Below, piece by piece: positions 1-5,883 of a stretch of 5,933 nucleotides of DNA (its first letter is position 1; every line of letters begins with the position of its first letter). The notes under the pieces were generated by a model. It did not search any database and was not told the origin of the DNA. It saw nothing but the letters and a program-made list of their open reading frames with translations. Made by a program: the position numbers and the translations under genes. This stretch comes from DAOTUL01 sp034437435 (lineage in GTDB: Bacteria; Chloroflexota; Anaerolineae; Aggregatilineales; Phototrophicaceae), in assembly GCA_964417785.1 (NCBI GenBank), contig CAYQJO010000259.1, forward strand, positions 1-5,933, read 5' to 3'.

Positions 1-189
1 GGTGAGGATGTGTTCCCGCCGCAGCCGATGGTCACGCAGACCCGTGCCGTGCTGGACCGTTACCGCGAACATGGCGGCTACTACCGCGAACTGGTGGTTC
101 CCGACTGCGGCCATCTACCGTTTATGGAGAAGGCGGAGGCGTTCAACAAGGCCTTCCACGCGCATCTGGGTAGGATGTTGAACAAATAA
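1..189 (+). CDS. Alpha/beta-hydrolase, C-terminal fragment (5' end outside window)
   Basis: Frame 1 is open from the first base to a TAA at 187-189, giving the last 62 residues of a protein that begins upstream. The visible part opens with GEDVFPP, which fits the strand-and-turn carrying the acid of an alpha/beta-hydrolase triad (Asp at visible residue 3). It then has PDCGHLPFMEKAEAFN, the usual GHxPxxE-type segment with the catalytic His (visible residue 38, bases 112-114). The last 20 or so residues form the terminal helix. Family members hydrolyse esters, lactones, epoxides or C-C bonds in the cytoplasm, and the substrate cannot be deduced from the tail. It is GC-rich like the ligase and thiolase downstream, so I infer it belongs to that catabolic operon, now separated from them by the methyltransferase/nuclease pair. 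The fold is fairly certain; the exact activity is unknown. Confidence 0.75.
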   Translation, partial: GEDVFPPQPMVTQTRAVLDRYREHGGYYRELVVPDCGHLPFMEKAEAFNKAFHAHLGRMLNK

Positions 190-204
190 GCTATATCGTA
201 TAAG
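178..204 (+). promoter_or_regulatory. Weak candidate sigma-70-type promoter before the methyltransferase gene
   Basis: A TTGAAC (178-183) and a TATAAG (199-204) are separated by 15 bases and lie just before the methyltransferase start, overlapping the last codons and stop of the hydrolase gene. The -10 matches TATAAT at 5 of 6 positions and the -35 matches TTGACA at 4 of 6. The spacer is shorter than the usual 16-18, and the implied leader would be only about 10-20 bases. It is the only promoter-like pair I noticed near the start of the cassette. It could equally be chance in an AT-rich junction, with the genes read through from upstream. Confidence 0.2.
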
Positions 205-221
205 CTGAAGTCTCATGCCCG

Positions 222-1577
222 GTGTATTGGAGTATGCTCTTGGATCAACCGATACAGTTACCGTTGTTTCCCGAACATGTGGAACATACACGGAACGATT
301 CCAACCGACTCAAAGACTATGGGACTTTCAAAGACAATTTGAAAGCCCCGATCCATAGCTGGTTTCGGTATCCGGCGGGATATTCCTACCGGTTTGTGGA
401 ATTTGTTTTCTCAGAGTCCGATATTGGGAATGATAGTTGGGTTTATGATCCGTTTAGTGGTACAGGTACCACACTTGTTTGTGCAAAATCAAAAGGTATC
501 AATGCTCTTGGTGTTGAAGCTCACGCTTTTGTCCATTGGGTTGCCAGCGTAAAACTCCAGTGGAATTTTGACTATACCACATTACGGCTTGCGCTTAACA
601 AACTCATTGAGGCAGCGCGGCCAGTTGTTCAGCAGACAGTCGATCTCGACCATGTTTTTCCGGAACTGGTATACAAATGCTATCATCCTCAGACCTTGCA
701 ACAGCTTTATCTGTTGCGTGAGTATATTCTCAATGTTCCGACGGAAGAACCGATCCGGCAACTTATGAAACTGGCGCTTACCGATACACTGCGCCATGCA
801 GCCGCGGCGGGTACAGGTTGGCCGTACATTGCGCCGAATAAGAACACAGGTGATAAACCACCCAAAGATGCATTCCGTATATTTCGAGAAACTCTGGACA
901 AAATGCATCAGCATCTTTACATGGTTGGCAGGACTGCACCAGATAGCGAAATCCACAATATCCGGGGAGACTCGCGTGAGCGTCAAGCAATGGAGACTGG
1001 GCAGATTGATCTGGCATTGACATCTCCGCCATATCTCAACAATTACGACTACGCTGATCGAACCCGGCTGGAAACATATTTTTGGGGGATTACGCGAACC
1101 TGGAAGGACATTACAGAGCTATACCGAAACAATCTCATGGTTGCTGCTACGACGCAAATCGTGCGTGGACGGTATATCGTTGAAGAAACTTTGTCGGGGG
1201 AAATAGAGTCACTTGACGCAAATATATATGACAGTCTACAAAAAGACGTTTTGGAATTATCGCAGAAGCGTCTGACCAAAGGCGGCAAGAAGGATTACGA
1301 CCTGATGGTGGCGTTGTACTTCAATGATATGCTGGCTGTACTGAGAGAGACCTATCGCTTGCTCGCGCCAGGAGCAAAGTTCTACCTTGTCCTGGGGGAT
1401 TCGGCCCCATATGGTGTTCACATTGCAACGGAGAACATCATTGCACAACTAGGGCTTGCATTGGGGTTTCGGCAAAGTGATTATGTTGAATTCAGAAAAC
1501 GCGGCGGCAAGTGGAAGAAGAACCCACAACGCCATAATGTGCAGTTGCGTGAAGGTTGCTTGATACTGGAAAAATAA
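222..1577 (+). CDS. Exocyclic-amino DNA methyltransferase (N4-cytosine or N6-adenine) of a restriction-modification-like pair
   Basis: This 451-residue, SAM-dependent enzyme is predicted to methylate an exocyclic amino group of a DNA base. Residues 43-55 (PIHSWFRYPAGYS) and the helix after them fit the SAM-pocket motif X region. Residues 76-84 (DPFSGTGTT) are motif I, and GVEAH (97-101) fits motif II. TSPPYLNNYDY (267-277) is catalytic motif IV, LVLGDS (389-394) a later core strand, and RHNVQLREGCLIL (437-449) a conserved-looking C-terminal strand. TSPPY is common in N4-cytosine enzymes but does not exclude N6-adenine. Motif I precedes motif IV, so the order is not that of the beta class, although the motifs look beta-like. 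Target recognition could lie in residues 110-260 or 285-385. The start is uncertain: GTG 222 has GAAG 11 bases upstream, while ATG 234 would give 447 residues but has GGAG only one base away. The gene is AT-richer than the catabolic genes. The nuclease gene follows 14 bases after its stop. Confidence 0.88.
   Translation: MYWSMLLDQPIQLPLFPEHVEHTRNDSNRLKDYGTFKDNLKAPIHSWFRYPAGYSYRFVEFVFSESDIGNDSWVYDPFSGTGTTLVCAKSKGINALGVEAHAFVHWVASVKLQWNFDYTTLRLALNKLIEAARPVVQQTVDLDHVFPELVYKCYHPQTLQQLYLLREYILNVPTEEPIRQLMKLALTDTLRHAAAAGTGWPYIAPNKNTGDKPPKDAFRIFRETLDKMHQHLYMVGRTAPDSEIHNIRGDSRERQAMETGQIDLALTSPPYLNNYDYADRTRLETYFWGITRTWKDITELYRNNLMVAATTQIVRGRYIVEETLSGEIESLDANIYDSLQKDVLELSQKRLTKGGKKDYDLMVALYFNDMLAVLRETYRLLAPGAKFYLVLGDSAPYGVHIATENIIAQLGLALGFRQSDYVEFRKRGGKWKKNPQRHNVQLREGCLILEK
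226..232 (+). repeat. Left copy of 7-bp direct repeat ATTGGAG
   Basis: ATTGGAG here is repeated exactly at 2515-2521, so one copy lies at each junction of the methyltransferase/nuclease block. This copy ends one base before the alternative methyltransferase start ATG 234. It may be a relic of insertion by microhomology or target duplication. It may also be coincidence, because the motif contains a Shine-Dalgarno-like GGAG. Confidence 0.3.
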
Positions 1578-1591
1578 GAACGAGAATTGCT

Positions 1592-2515
1592 ATGGTTAAG
1601 TGGTATCAGGAGCAGAATGCGCACGGTGCATCAAGCAAGTTCGGTCAGATGATCGGGGAGGCATTCGAAGATCAAGTATTCTCGTTGATTACGACCTATC
1701 TGGAATCAGTCCATCCTCAGTATGTCCTTCTGGAACCCTCAGAAGGCAAGAAGATGGTACGGTTGGAAATGTTTGGTGGAACCAGTCGCCAGATGGATAA
1801 TGTCATCATTCCGGTCAATTCCGATGAACCCGTTGCATTGCTTGAGAGCAAATGGTTGAAAGATGGCCGCCATCACAATGACAAAGGTGCCTGGATATTG
1901 CAGTTGCGGGAAGTTCGGAAACGCTATCCGACAGTGCGAGGTGCTGTAGCAAATCTTGCCGGTTACTGGACAGACGGCGTCACCGTTATGTTTGAGAGCG
2001 AAGGGCGAATCCGTATGGTGTTAGTCGCAACCGATGAGGAGATATACGGTACACTGCAACCTTCCGTGGATGATTTTTGCACGCGCCACCATTTGCCTGC
2101 ATTACAGCTTAATGCAAACGAAATCCGGAACAGCCTCCCGCGATCATGGGACCTGGCGAATTGTCTTATTGAGTTGCACAGTGATAGTCGCTTGAGTCAG
2201 GTCGCTCAATCCTGGCTGGATTTTCCTCGAACACAATCTGAAGATGGTCAGTCACTCTCTGGCAGAGACTTGATCCAAACGGCGATTGATGAGGTGTTGG
2301 GTCCTCTGCCAGACAACCCCGATGTCGAAAAACTTGAAATAGCCTTGCAAATCAGCACCGGAAACACAATCTACCAGGAATTCACTGACGGTGAAGAAGC
2401 ATTTGAGTTCATCAGGCAATATCTTCGTAACCCCAAAGCCATTCTGGACAGAATCACCCCTAAACCGCGAAACGTGAGAAAGGATGATCCAGAGCAAGAC
2501 CCATCCGACGAATAA
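1592..2515 (+). CDS. PD-(D/E)XK-type nuclease, probable restriction endonuclease partner
   Basis: Taken from ATG 1592, the protein is 307 residues. A GAG at 1582-1584 sits 7 bases before this ATG, and the start lies 14 bases after the methyltransferase stop. A TTG at 1556 would add 12 residues, overlap the methyltransferase by 22 bases and lacks a clear ribosome site. The core reads RQMDNVII (Asp69), then ALLESKW (Glu85, Lys87), the D-(X)n-ExK pattern of PD-(D/E)XK nucleases. Two Glu in an upstream helix (GEAFEDQVF, residues 22-30) could complete the metal site. GRHHNDKGAWILQLREVRKR follows as the helix after the core, then a VRGAVANLAGYW segment. Residues from about 190 on show no motif I know and could recognise DNA; the tail is very acidic (DDPEQDPSDE). 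No transmembrane segment or signal peptide is evident. I do not recognise a named family. The restriction role is inferred from the nuclease core plus its methyltransferase neighbour; a non-restriction nuclease is the alternative. Confidence 0.72.
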   Translation: MVKWYQEQNAHGASSKFGQMIGEAFEDQVFSLITTYLESVHPQYVLLEPSEGKKMVRLEMFGGTSRQMDNVIIPVNSDEPVALLESKWLKDGRHHNDKGAWILQLREVRKRYPTVRGAVANLAGYWTDGVTVMFESEGRIRMVLVATDEEIYGTLQPSVDDFCTRHHLPALQLNANEIRNSLPRSWDLANCLIELHSDSRLSQVAQSWLDFPRTQSEDGQSLSGRDLIQTAIDEVLGPLPDNPDVEKLEIALQISTGNTIYQEFTDGEEAFEFIRQYLRNPKAILDRITPKPRNVRKDDPEQDPSDE

Positions 2516-2521
2516 TTGGAG
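2515..2521 (+). repeat. Right copy of 7-bp direct repeat ATTGGAG, overlapping ligase ribosome-binding site
   Basis: This is an exact copy of 226-232. It starts on the last base of the nuclease stop codon and contains the GGAG (2518-2521) that serves the ligase gene. Joining the two copies would delete the whole pair, apart from the first few bases at the methyltransferase start, and place the hydrolase stop about 50 bases before the ligase ATG with the ribosome site intact. Confidence 0.3.
2518..2521 (+). promoter_or_regulatory. Ribosome-binding site of the acyl-CoA synthetase gene
   Basis: GGAG lies 8 bases before ATG 2530, a standard spacing, and fixes that start. It sits in the 14-base gap after the nuclease stop, so nuclease and ligase are probably read from one transcript. 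Confidence 0.6.
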
Positions 2522-2529
2522 ACCAAAAT

Positions 2530-4065
2530 ATGTATATTGGCGATTATTTAGGCCGACGAGAGATTTATTCACCCGACAAACTGGCGATTATCGACGCGGG
2601 GAAGTCGCCCGAACTGCGCCTGACTTACCGTGAATTCAACGCCCGTGCCAACCGGTTGGCGAACTGGTTCCAGAATGTGGCCGGAGTACACAAAGGCGGC
2701 CGGGTGGCAATCCTGGCCCGTGACGGCGTGGAACACCTGGACAGCTTCTTCGCGTGCGGCAAAATCGGTGCCATCCATACGGCGCTCAACTGGCGCTTGC
2801 ACTGGCGCGAACTCCTGGCACTTATCGAACTGACGGAACCGCGAGTCCTCATTTACTCCGACGATTTTGTCGATGCCGTGCGCCAGATCGAAGCTGAACT
2901 ACATGGCAAGGAGCATGCCATCCGTCACTTTCTGCATGTGGACGGCACAGGTATTCACTCCAGCCTGCCTTATGAGGCGACTCTGCAATCGTCACCGGCG
3001 ACGCCTGTAACCTGCGAATCGCTGGAAAAAGAGGACACCGCCTGTCTGTTGTTCACCGGCGGGACCACCGGTTTGCCCAAAGCCGCGATGATCAGCCACC
3101 GTATGATCGCCTGGAACGCCTTCAACACCGTGATCCACGATTTACATCATGACGACACCTATCTGTGTGTGTTCCCCTTGTTCCATGCCGGTGGACTGTT
3201 CACCTACATCTCATCGCAGGTGATGTTTGGCAATACCACCATCCTGACGCGCCAGTTCGACCCGGTGCAGGTGTTGGACCTGATCGAGCGGGAAAAGGTG
3301 ACGGTCTTCGCCGGTGTGCCGACTATGTACCAGTTGATGATGGACGCCGAGAACTTCGACCGCGCCGATTTGAGCAGTTTGCGCTTCTGCACCAGCGGCG
3401 GCGCACCACTGCCGGTCCCCGTCATCGAGCATTACACCGAGGCCAAAGGTATCCGCTTCAAGCAGGGCTTTGGCATGACCGAGTTCGGTCCAGGATTGTT
3501 TGCGCTGGCACCGGAAGACGCACGGCGCAAGGCAGGCAGCATCGGGCGGCCTAACTATTTCATTGATGTGCGCGTGATCGATGAGGACAACAACCCGCTC
3601 CCACCGGGGGAAATTGGGGAACTGATTCTCAAGGGTCCAAGTATGTGTTCCGGCTACTTCAACAGCCCGGAGCCAGTGACCGACGCCGATGGCTGGTTCC
3701 ACACCGGCGATCTGGTGCGCTGCGATGAGGACTGGTACTTCTTCGTCATGGATCGTAAGAAAGATATGTTCATCTCTGGCGGTGAGAATATCTATCCCAA
3801 CGAGATCGAAGCCGTGTTGTACCGGCACCCGGCGGTGCAGATGTGTGCCGTCATTGGCGTGCCGGATGAGAAATGGGGCCAGGTGGGGATCGCCTGTGTC
3901 GTCCTCAAGCCCGACCAGTCGGTTACGGAAGCCGATTTGCTGGCATACCTGGCCGATCATCTGGCAAAATACAAGATACCGAAGCGTGTCGCGTTCATGG
4001 ACAGTCTGCCGCTTTCCGGCATGGGCAAAATCCTGAAGCGCGAACTCCGCGATCAATTTGTATAG
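2530..4065 (+). CDS. Acyl-CoA synthetase / AMP-dependent CoA ligase (ANL superfamily)
   Basis: This 511-residue cytoplasmic enzyme, normal length for the family, activates a carboxylic acid with ATP to an acyl-AMP and then to its CoA thioester. The core motifs are all present: the P-loop FTGGTTGLPK (175-184), the aromatic/acid-binding GFGMTE (313-318), HTGD (391-394) with the ribose-binding Asp, the hinge DRKKDMFISGGENIYP (408-423), and the C-terminal SGMGKILKREL (497-507) with the adenylation Lys at 500. The enzyme should therefore be active. The sequence does not reveal the acid it uses; the overall look is of medium/long-chain or aromatic acyl-CoA synthetases. The body is GC-rich, but its first 15 or so codons are AT-rich like the preceding gene. 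The thiolase downstream would take acyl-CoA products, and the hydrolase upstream could supply the free acid. It lies 14 bases after the nuclease gene. Confidence 0.95.
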   Translation: MYIGDYLGRREIYSPDKLAIIDAGKSPELRLTYREFNARANRLANWFQNVAGVHKGGRVAILARDGVEHLDSFFACGKIGAIHTALNWRLHWRELLALIELTEPRVLIYSDDFVDAVRQIEAELHGKEHAIRHFLHVDGTGIHSSLPYEATLQSSPATPVTCESLEKEDTACLLFTGGTTGLPKAAMISHRMIAWNAFNTVIHDLHHDDTYLCVFPLFHAGGLFTYISSQVMFGNTTILTRQFDPVQVLDLIEREKVTVFAGVPTMYQLMMDAENFDRADLSSLRFCTSGGAPLPVPVIEHYTEAKGIRFKQGFGMTEFGPGLFALAPEDARRKAGSIGRPNYFIDVRVIDEDNNPLPPGEIGELILKGPSMCSGYFNSPEPVTDADGWFHTGDLVRCDEDWYFFVMDRKKDMFISGGENIYPNEIEAVLYRHPAVQMCAVIGVPDEKWGQVGIACVVLKPDQSVTEADLLAYLADHLAKYKIPKRVAFMDSLPLSGMGKILKRELRDQFV

Positions 4066-4068
4066 ATA

Positions 4069-4125
4069 CCTCACCCTCGTGCCTCCCTCTCTCCATCGCA
4101 ATGGAGAGGGGGCCGGGGGGTGAGG
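4069..4125. repeat. Two-tier inverted repeat / long hairpin between ligase and thiolase genes
   Basis: The outer arms CCTCACCC (4069-4076) and GGGTGAGG (4118-4125) pair over 8 bp. The inner arms 4085-4096 and 4101-4112 pair over 12 bp with one G.T wobble, around a CGCA loop (4097-4100). An unpaired stretch of 8 bases on the left and 5 on the right separates the two stems. It fills almost the whole intergenic space and ends 6 bases before the thiolase ribosome-binding site. There is no T-run after it, so it is not a typical intrinsic terminator. C/G-rich elements of this CCTCACCC...GGGTGAGG style occur as dispersed repeats in several bacterial genomes, so I suspect a REP-like repeat. It may stabilise mRNA or set the ligase:thiolase ratio. 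Confidence 0.8.
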
Positions 4126-4131
4126 TTTGAA

Positions 4132-4137
4132 AAGGAG
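4132..4137 (+). promoter_or_regulatory. Strong ribosome-binding site deciding the thiolase start
   Basis: AAGGAG lies 7 bases before ATG 4145. It rules against the in-frame TTG at 4127, which would place this ribosome site inside the coding region and add six residues with no conserved character. Confidence 0.85.
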
Positions 4138-4144
4138 ACAATCC

Positions 4145-5410
4145 ATGCCCGTGAGAAAGTTCGGACGCGGCGTCGCCATGGTCGGCGCTGGCATGAACAA
4201 GTTCGGCGCGTACAGCGATAAGACCAGCCGCGACCTGTTCGTGGAAGCCTTCCGGGAGATGCGCCAATCGGTTGATAAGGACTTCGACCCCGACCGGATT
4301 GAGTTGGTCTATGTCGGCAACTATTCCAGTGACCTGTTCGAGAGGCAGGGCCATACCGCGCCCATCATGGCCGATGCGGTCGGATTGATCCCCAAACCTG
4401 CCGTGCGCGTGGAAGATGCCTGCGCCAGTGCCGGTGTGGCGCTGCGCCAGGGGGCGATGGCGGTGGCGTCTGGCCTGTACGATGTGGTCCTGGTTGGCGG
4501 CGTCGAGCGTATGTCGGCGCTGCCCACCGCTGAAGTCACCGATGCGCTGGCGACCGCTGGCGACAGTCTGTATGAGATTTCGGCGGGATTTACCTTCCCC
4601 GGCTTCTACGCGGCGATGGCGACCGCCTACATGCACAAATACGGCATGAAACCCGAACACCTGATGAACGTCGCCATCAAGAACCACGACAACGGCGCAC
4701 TCAACCCGTATGCCCAGTTCAGTGTCAGCATTCCCGATTGGATGGAAGGGCGCAAGGCTTCGGCCAAACGCAAGGGTCTGCCGGAGCCGACCTGGAGCGA
4801 TCCGATGGAATTCATGCACGATGACAAAGCCAACCCCATGATCGCCTGGCCGCTGCGGTTGTTCGACTGCTCACCCATCACCGACGGGGCGGCCTGTGTG
4901 CTGCTGGTGGCGGAGGACATCGCCAGAGACTTCACCGACGATCCCATTTACATCGTCGGCAGCGGCCAGGCATCCGATTATCCGCTGCACGACCGCGACG
5001 ATCTGACCACCATCGCCGCCGCCCGCAAGGCTGCCAGCGATGCTTACGAGATGGCGAGTGTCAAAGCCGACGATATGCGTATTGCCGAAGTCCACGACTG
5101 CTTTACCATCGCTGAAATTGTCGCCACCGAGGACCTGGGCTTCTTCGCCCCCGGTGATGGCTACAAAGCTGCTGAAGACGGCATGACTGCCCGTGACGGC
5201 GCAAAGCCGGTCAACACCTCCGGCGGGCTGAAATCCAAAGGTCACCCGGTCGGTGCATCGGGTGTGGCGCAGTCGGTTGAGGTGTTCAAGCAGATGCGCG
5301 GACTCGCTGGTGAGCGTCAGGTGGACCGTGACGTGCCGCTGGCGCTATCGCACAACGTCGGCGCGACCGGCAATACCTGCGTCGTCCACATTTACGAGCG
5401 GCGCGACTAA
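4145..5410 (+). CDS. SCP2-type thiolase (acetyl-CoA acetyltransferase family)
   Basis: Read from ATG 4145 this is a 421-residue protein, normal for SCP2-type thiolases without a fused sterol-carrier domain. The nucleophilic Cys is at residue 93 in VEDACASAG. HDCF (317-320) supplies the active-site His and, as known for SCP2-type thiolases, the acid/base Cys that classical thiolases carry in a C-terminal CxG loop. GHPVGASG (366-373) holds the catalytic His (367), and the C-terminal loop is HNVGATGN (403-410). All residues needed for thiolysis or Claisen condensation are present. The enzyme could cleave a 3-ketoacyl-CoA to acetyl- or propionyl-CoA plus a shortened acyl-CoA, or run in reverse. 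The OB-fold gene starts 18 bases after its stop, an arrangement typical of thiolases that bind a DUF35-type partner. Related proteins include archaeal acetoacetyl-CoA thiolases and Ltp2-like retro-aldolases. The retained Cys and HDCF favour thiolase here. Confidence 0.92.
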   Translation: MPVRKFGRGVAMVGAGMNKFGAYSDKTSRDLFVEAFREMRQSVDKDFDPDRIELVYVGNYSSDLFERQGHTAPIMADAVGLIPKPAVRVEDACASAGVALRQGAMAVASGLYDVVLVGGVERMSALPTAEVTDALATAGDSLYEISAGFTFPGFYAAMATAYMHKYGMKPEHLMNVAIKNHDNGALNPYAQFSVSIPDWMEGRKASAKRKGLPEPTWSDPMEFMHDDKANPMIAWPLRLFDCSPITDGAACVLLVAEDIARDFTDDPIYIVGSGQASDYPLHDRDDLTTIAAARKAASDAYEMASVKADDMRIAEVHDCFTIAEIVATEDLGFFAPGDGYKAAEDGMTARDGAKPVNTSGGLKSKGHPVGASGVAQSVEVFKQMRGLAGERQVDRDVPLALSHNVGATGNTCVVHIYERRD

Positions 5411-5415
5411 ATGCC

Positions 5416-5420
5416 AGGAG
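5416..5420 (+). promoter_or_regulatory. Ribosome-binding site deciding the start of the OB-fold gene
   Basis: AGGAG lies 8 bases before ATG 5429. The ATG at 5411, directly after the thiolase stop, is in frame but would swallow this site and lacks one of its own at normal spacing except inside the thiolase 3' end. Position 5429 is therefore preferred, and translation is probably coupled to the thiolase. Confidence 0.75.
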
Positions 5421-5428
5421 AATATATC

Positions 5429-5833
5429 ATGGAAACCCGACCCTTTACCCACGCCGCATTTAACGCCTTCCTCAACGAGGGCAAGTTGATGGCGTCCAGG
5501 TGTAACGATAAGCTCTATTTGCCGCCGCGTGCCATCTGCCCGGAGACCTTCAGCGACCAGATGGAATGGGTCGAACTCTCCGGCAAAGGCAAGCTGGTGG
5601 CCTTTACCTGCGTCCATATCGCACCGACAGCGATGCTGGAACAGGGTTATGATCGCAACAATCCCTACTGTACCGGCATTGTGGAACTGGACGAAGGCGT
5701 CAAAATCAGCGCCCAGATTCTCGGTGTGGATGCCAGCCAACCAGAGACTATCGAAATCGGCACCCCGCTGGCCGTCGAGTTCGTCGAGCGGCAGGGTACC
5801 GAACAGAAATTCCTCGCTTTCCGCGCCATCTGA
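5429..5833 (+). CDS. OB-fold protein with degenerate zinc ribbon (DUF35-like thiolase partner)
   Basis: From ATG 5429 the protein has 134 residues, the usual size for Zn-ribbon/OB-fold (DUF35) proteins. An N-terminal helix (about residues 5-18) leads to the ribbon region, residues 22-42, with the family's LPPR and CP landmarks (YLPPRAICP). The stretch WVELSGKGKLVAFT (47-60) and what follows form the OB fold, ending at FLAFRAI. Family members bind thiolase-like enzymes and hold them in a working complex, sometimes contacting the CoA substrate. Being encoded next to the thiolase fits that role. Normally two CxxC knuckles bind zinc. Here the first reads CNDK (Cys25, Lys28) and the second CPET (Cys37, Thr40), so each has lost one Cys and zinc binding is doubtful. 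The OB fold looks intact, so a scaffolding function may survive. It is the last gene of the operon, followed by a strong hairpin. Confidence 0.88.
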   Translation: METRPFTHAAFNAFLNEGKLMASRCNDKLYLPPRAICPETFSDQMEWVELSGKGKLVAFTCVHIAPTAMLEQGYDRNNPYCTGIVELDEGVKISAQILGVDASQPETIEIGTPLAVEFVERQGTEQKFLAFRAI

Positions 5834-5837
5834 TACC

Positions 5838-5864
5838 CCGGACCCCGGAAGAACCGGGGTCCGG
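5838..5864 (+). terminator. Hairpin terminator at the end of the operon
   Basis: CCGGACCCCGG (5838-5848) and CCGGGGTCCGG (5854-5864) are perfect 11-bp complements around a 5-base AAGAA loop, starting 5 bases after the last stop codon. The stem is very GC-rich. The T-run that follows is weak (TCTGCATTTCTG), so it may terminate inefficiently, act with Rho or protect the 3' end. Being symmetric, it could also serve a gene arriving from the minus strand. Confidence 0.75.
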
Positions 5865-5883
5865 TCTGCATTTCTGCTTGTGG

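Larger units (their letters stand above)
222..2515 (+). other. Putative restriction-modification cassette inserted in a catabolic operon
   Basis: The methyltransferase and PD-(D/E)XK nuclease form a two-gene block, 14 bases apart, in the same direction as the flanking genes. Hand counts of 60-base lines illustrate a composition change: about 38% GC at 421-480 and 48% at 2341-2400, against about 70% at 3361-3420 in the ligase. The hydrolase before it and the ligase after it appear intact at the junctions. I see no integrase, transposase, tRNA, controller (C) protein gene or long inverted repeat at either end. That this is an insertion is inferred from context and composition; the block could also be an old resident of the locus. 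Confidence 0.55.

Noticed and set aside
215..358. Short frame of 47 codons from ATG 215, just before the methyltransferase start
   Set aside because: It overlaps the methyltransferase in another frame, has no ribosome site of good spacing and no recognisable product. It is not a controller protein.
1556..1591. Upstream TTG start for the nuclease, overlapping the methyltransferase
   Set aside because: ATG 1592 has a purine-rich GAG at good spacing and a normal 14-base gap. The extra 12 residues look like the methyltransferase end read in another frame.
3165..3554. Alternative + strand frame of 129 codons within the ligase
   Set aside because: It lies wholly inside the ligase gene in another frame, and its product is Arg/Pro-rich without any motif.
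4069..4125. Intrinsic terminator between ligase and thiolase
   Set aside because: The hairpin is strong, but no T-run follows and the thiolase ribosome site comes right after it, so a REP-like element fits better.
3211..4200. Long minus-strand reading frame (329 codons) opposite the ligase gene
   Set aside because: It is the antisense shadow of a GC-rich gene whose + strand frame has every ANL motif. Its product has no recognisable domain and reads through the intergenic hairpin.
3995..4819. Minus-strand reading frame of 274 codons across the ligase end, hairpin and thiolase start
   Set aside because: It crosses two real genes and the inverted repeat, lacks a domain, and is rich in His/Arg/Gly as expected for antisense of GC-rich coding DNA.
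4871..5245. Minus-strand frame of 124 codons opposite the thiolase
   Set aside because: It is a shadow of the thiolase, which carries all catalytic residues on the + strand.
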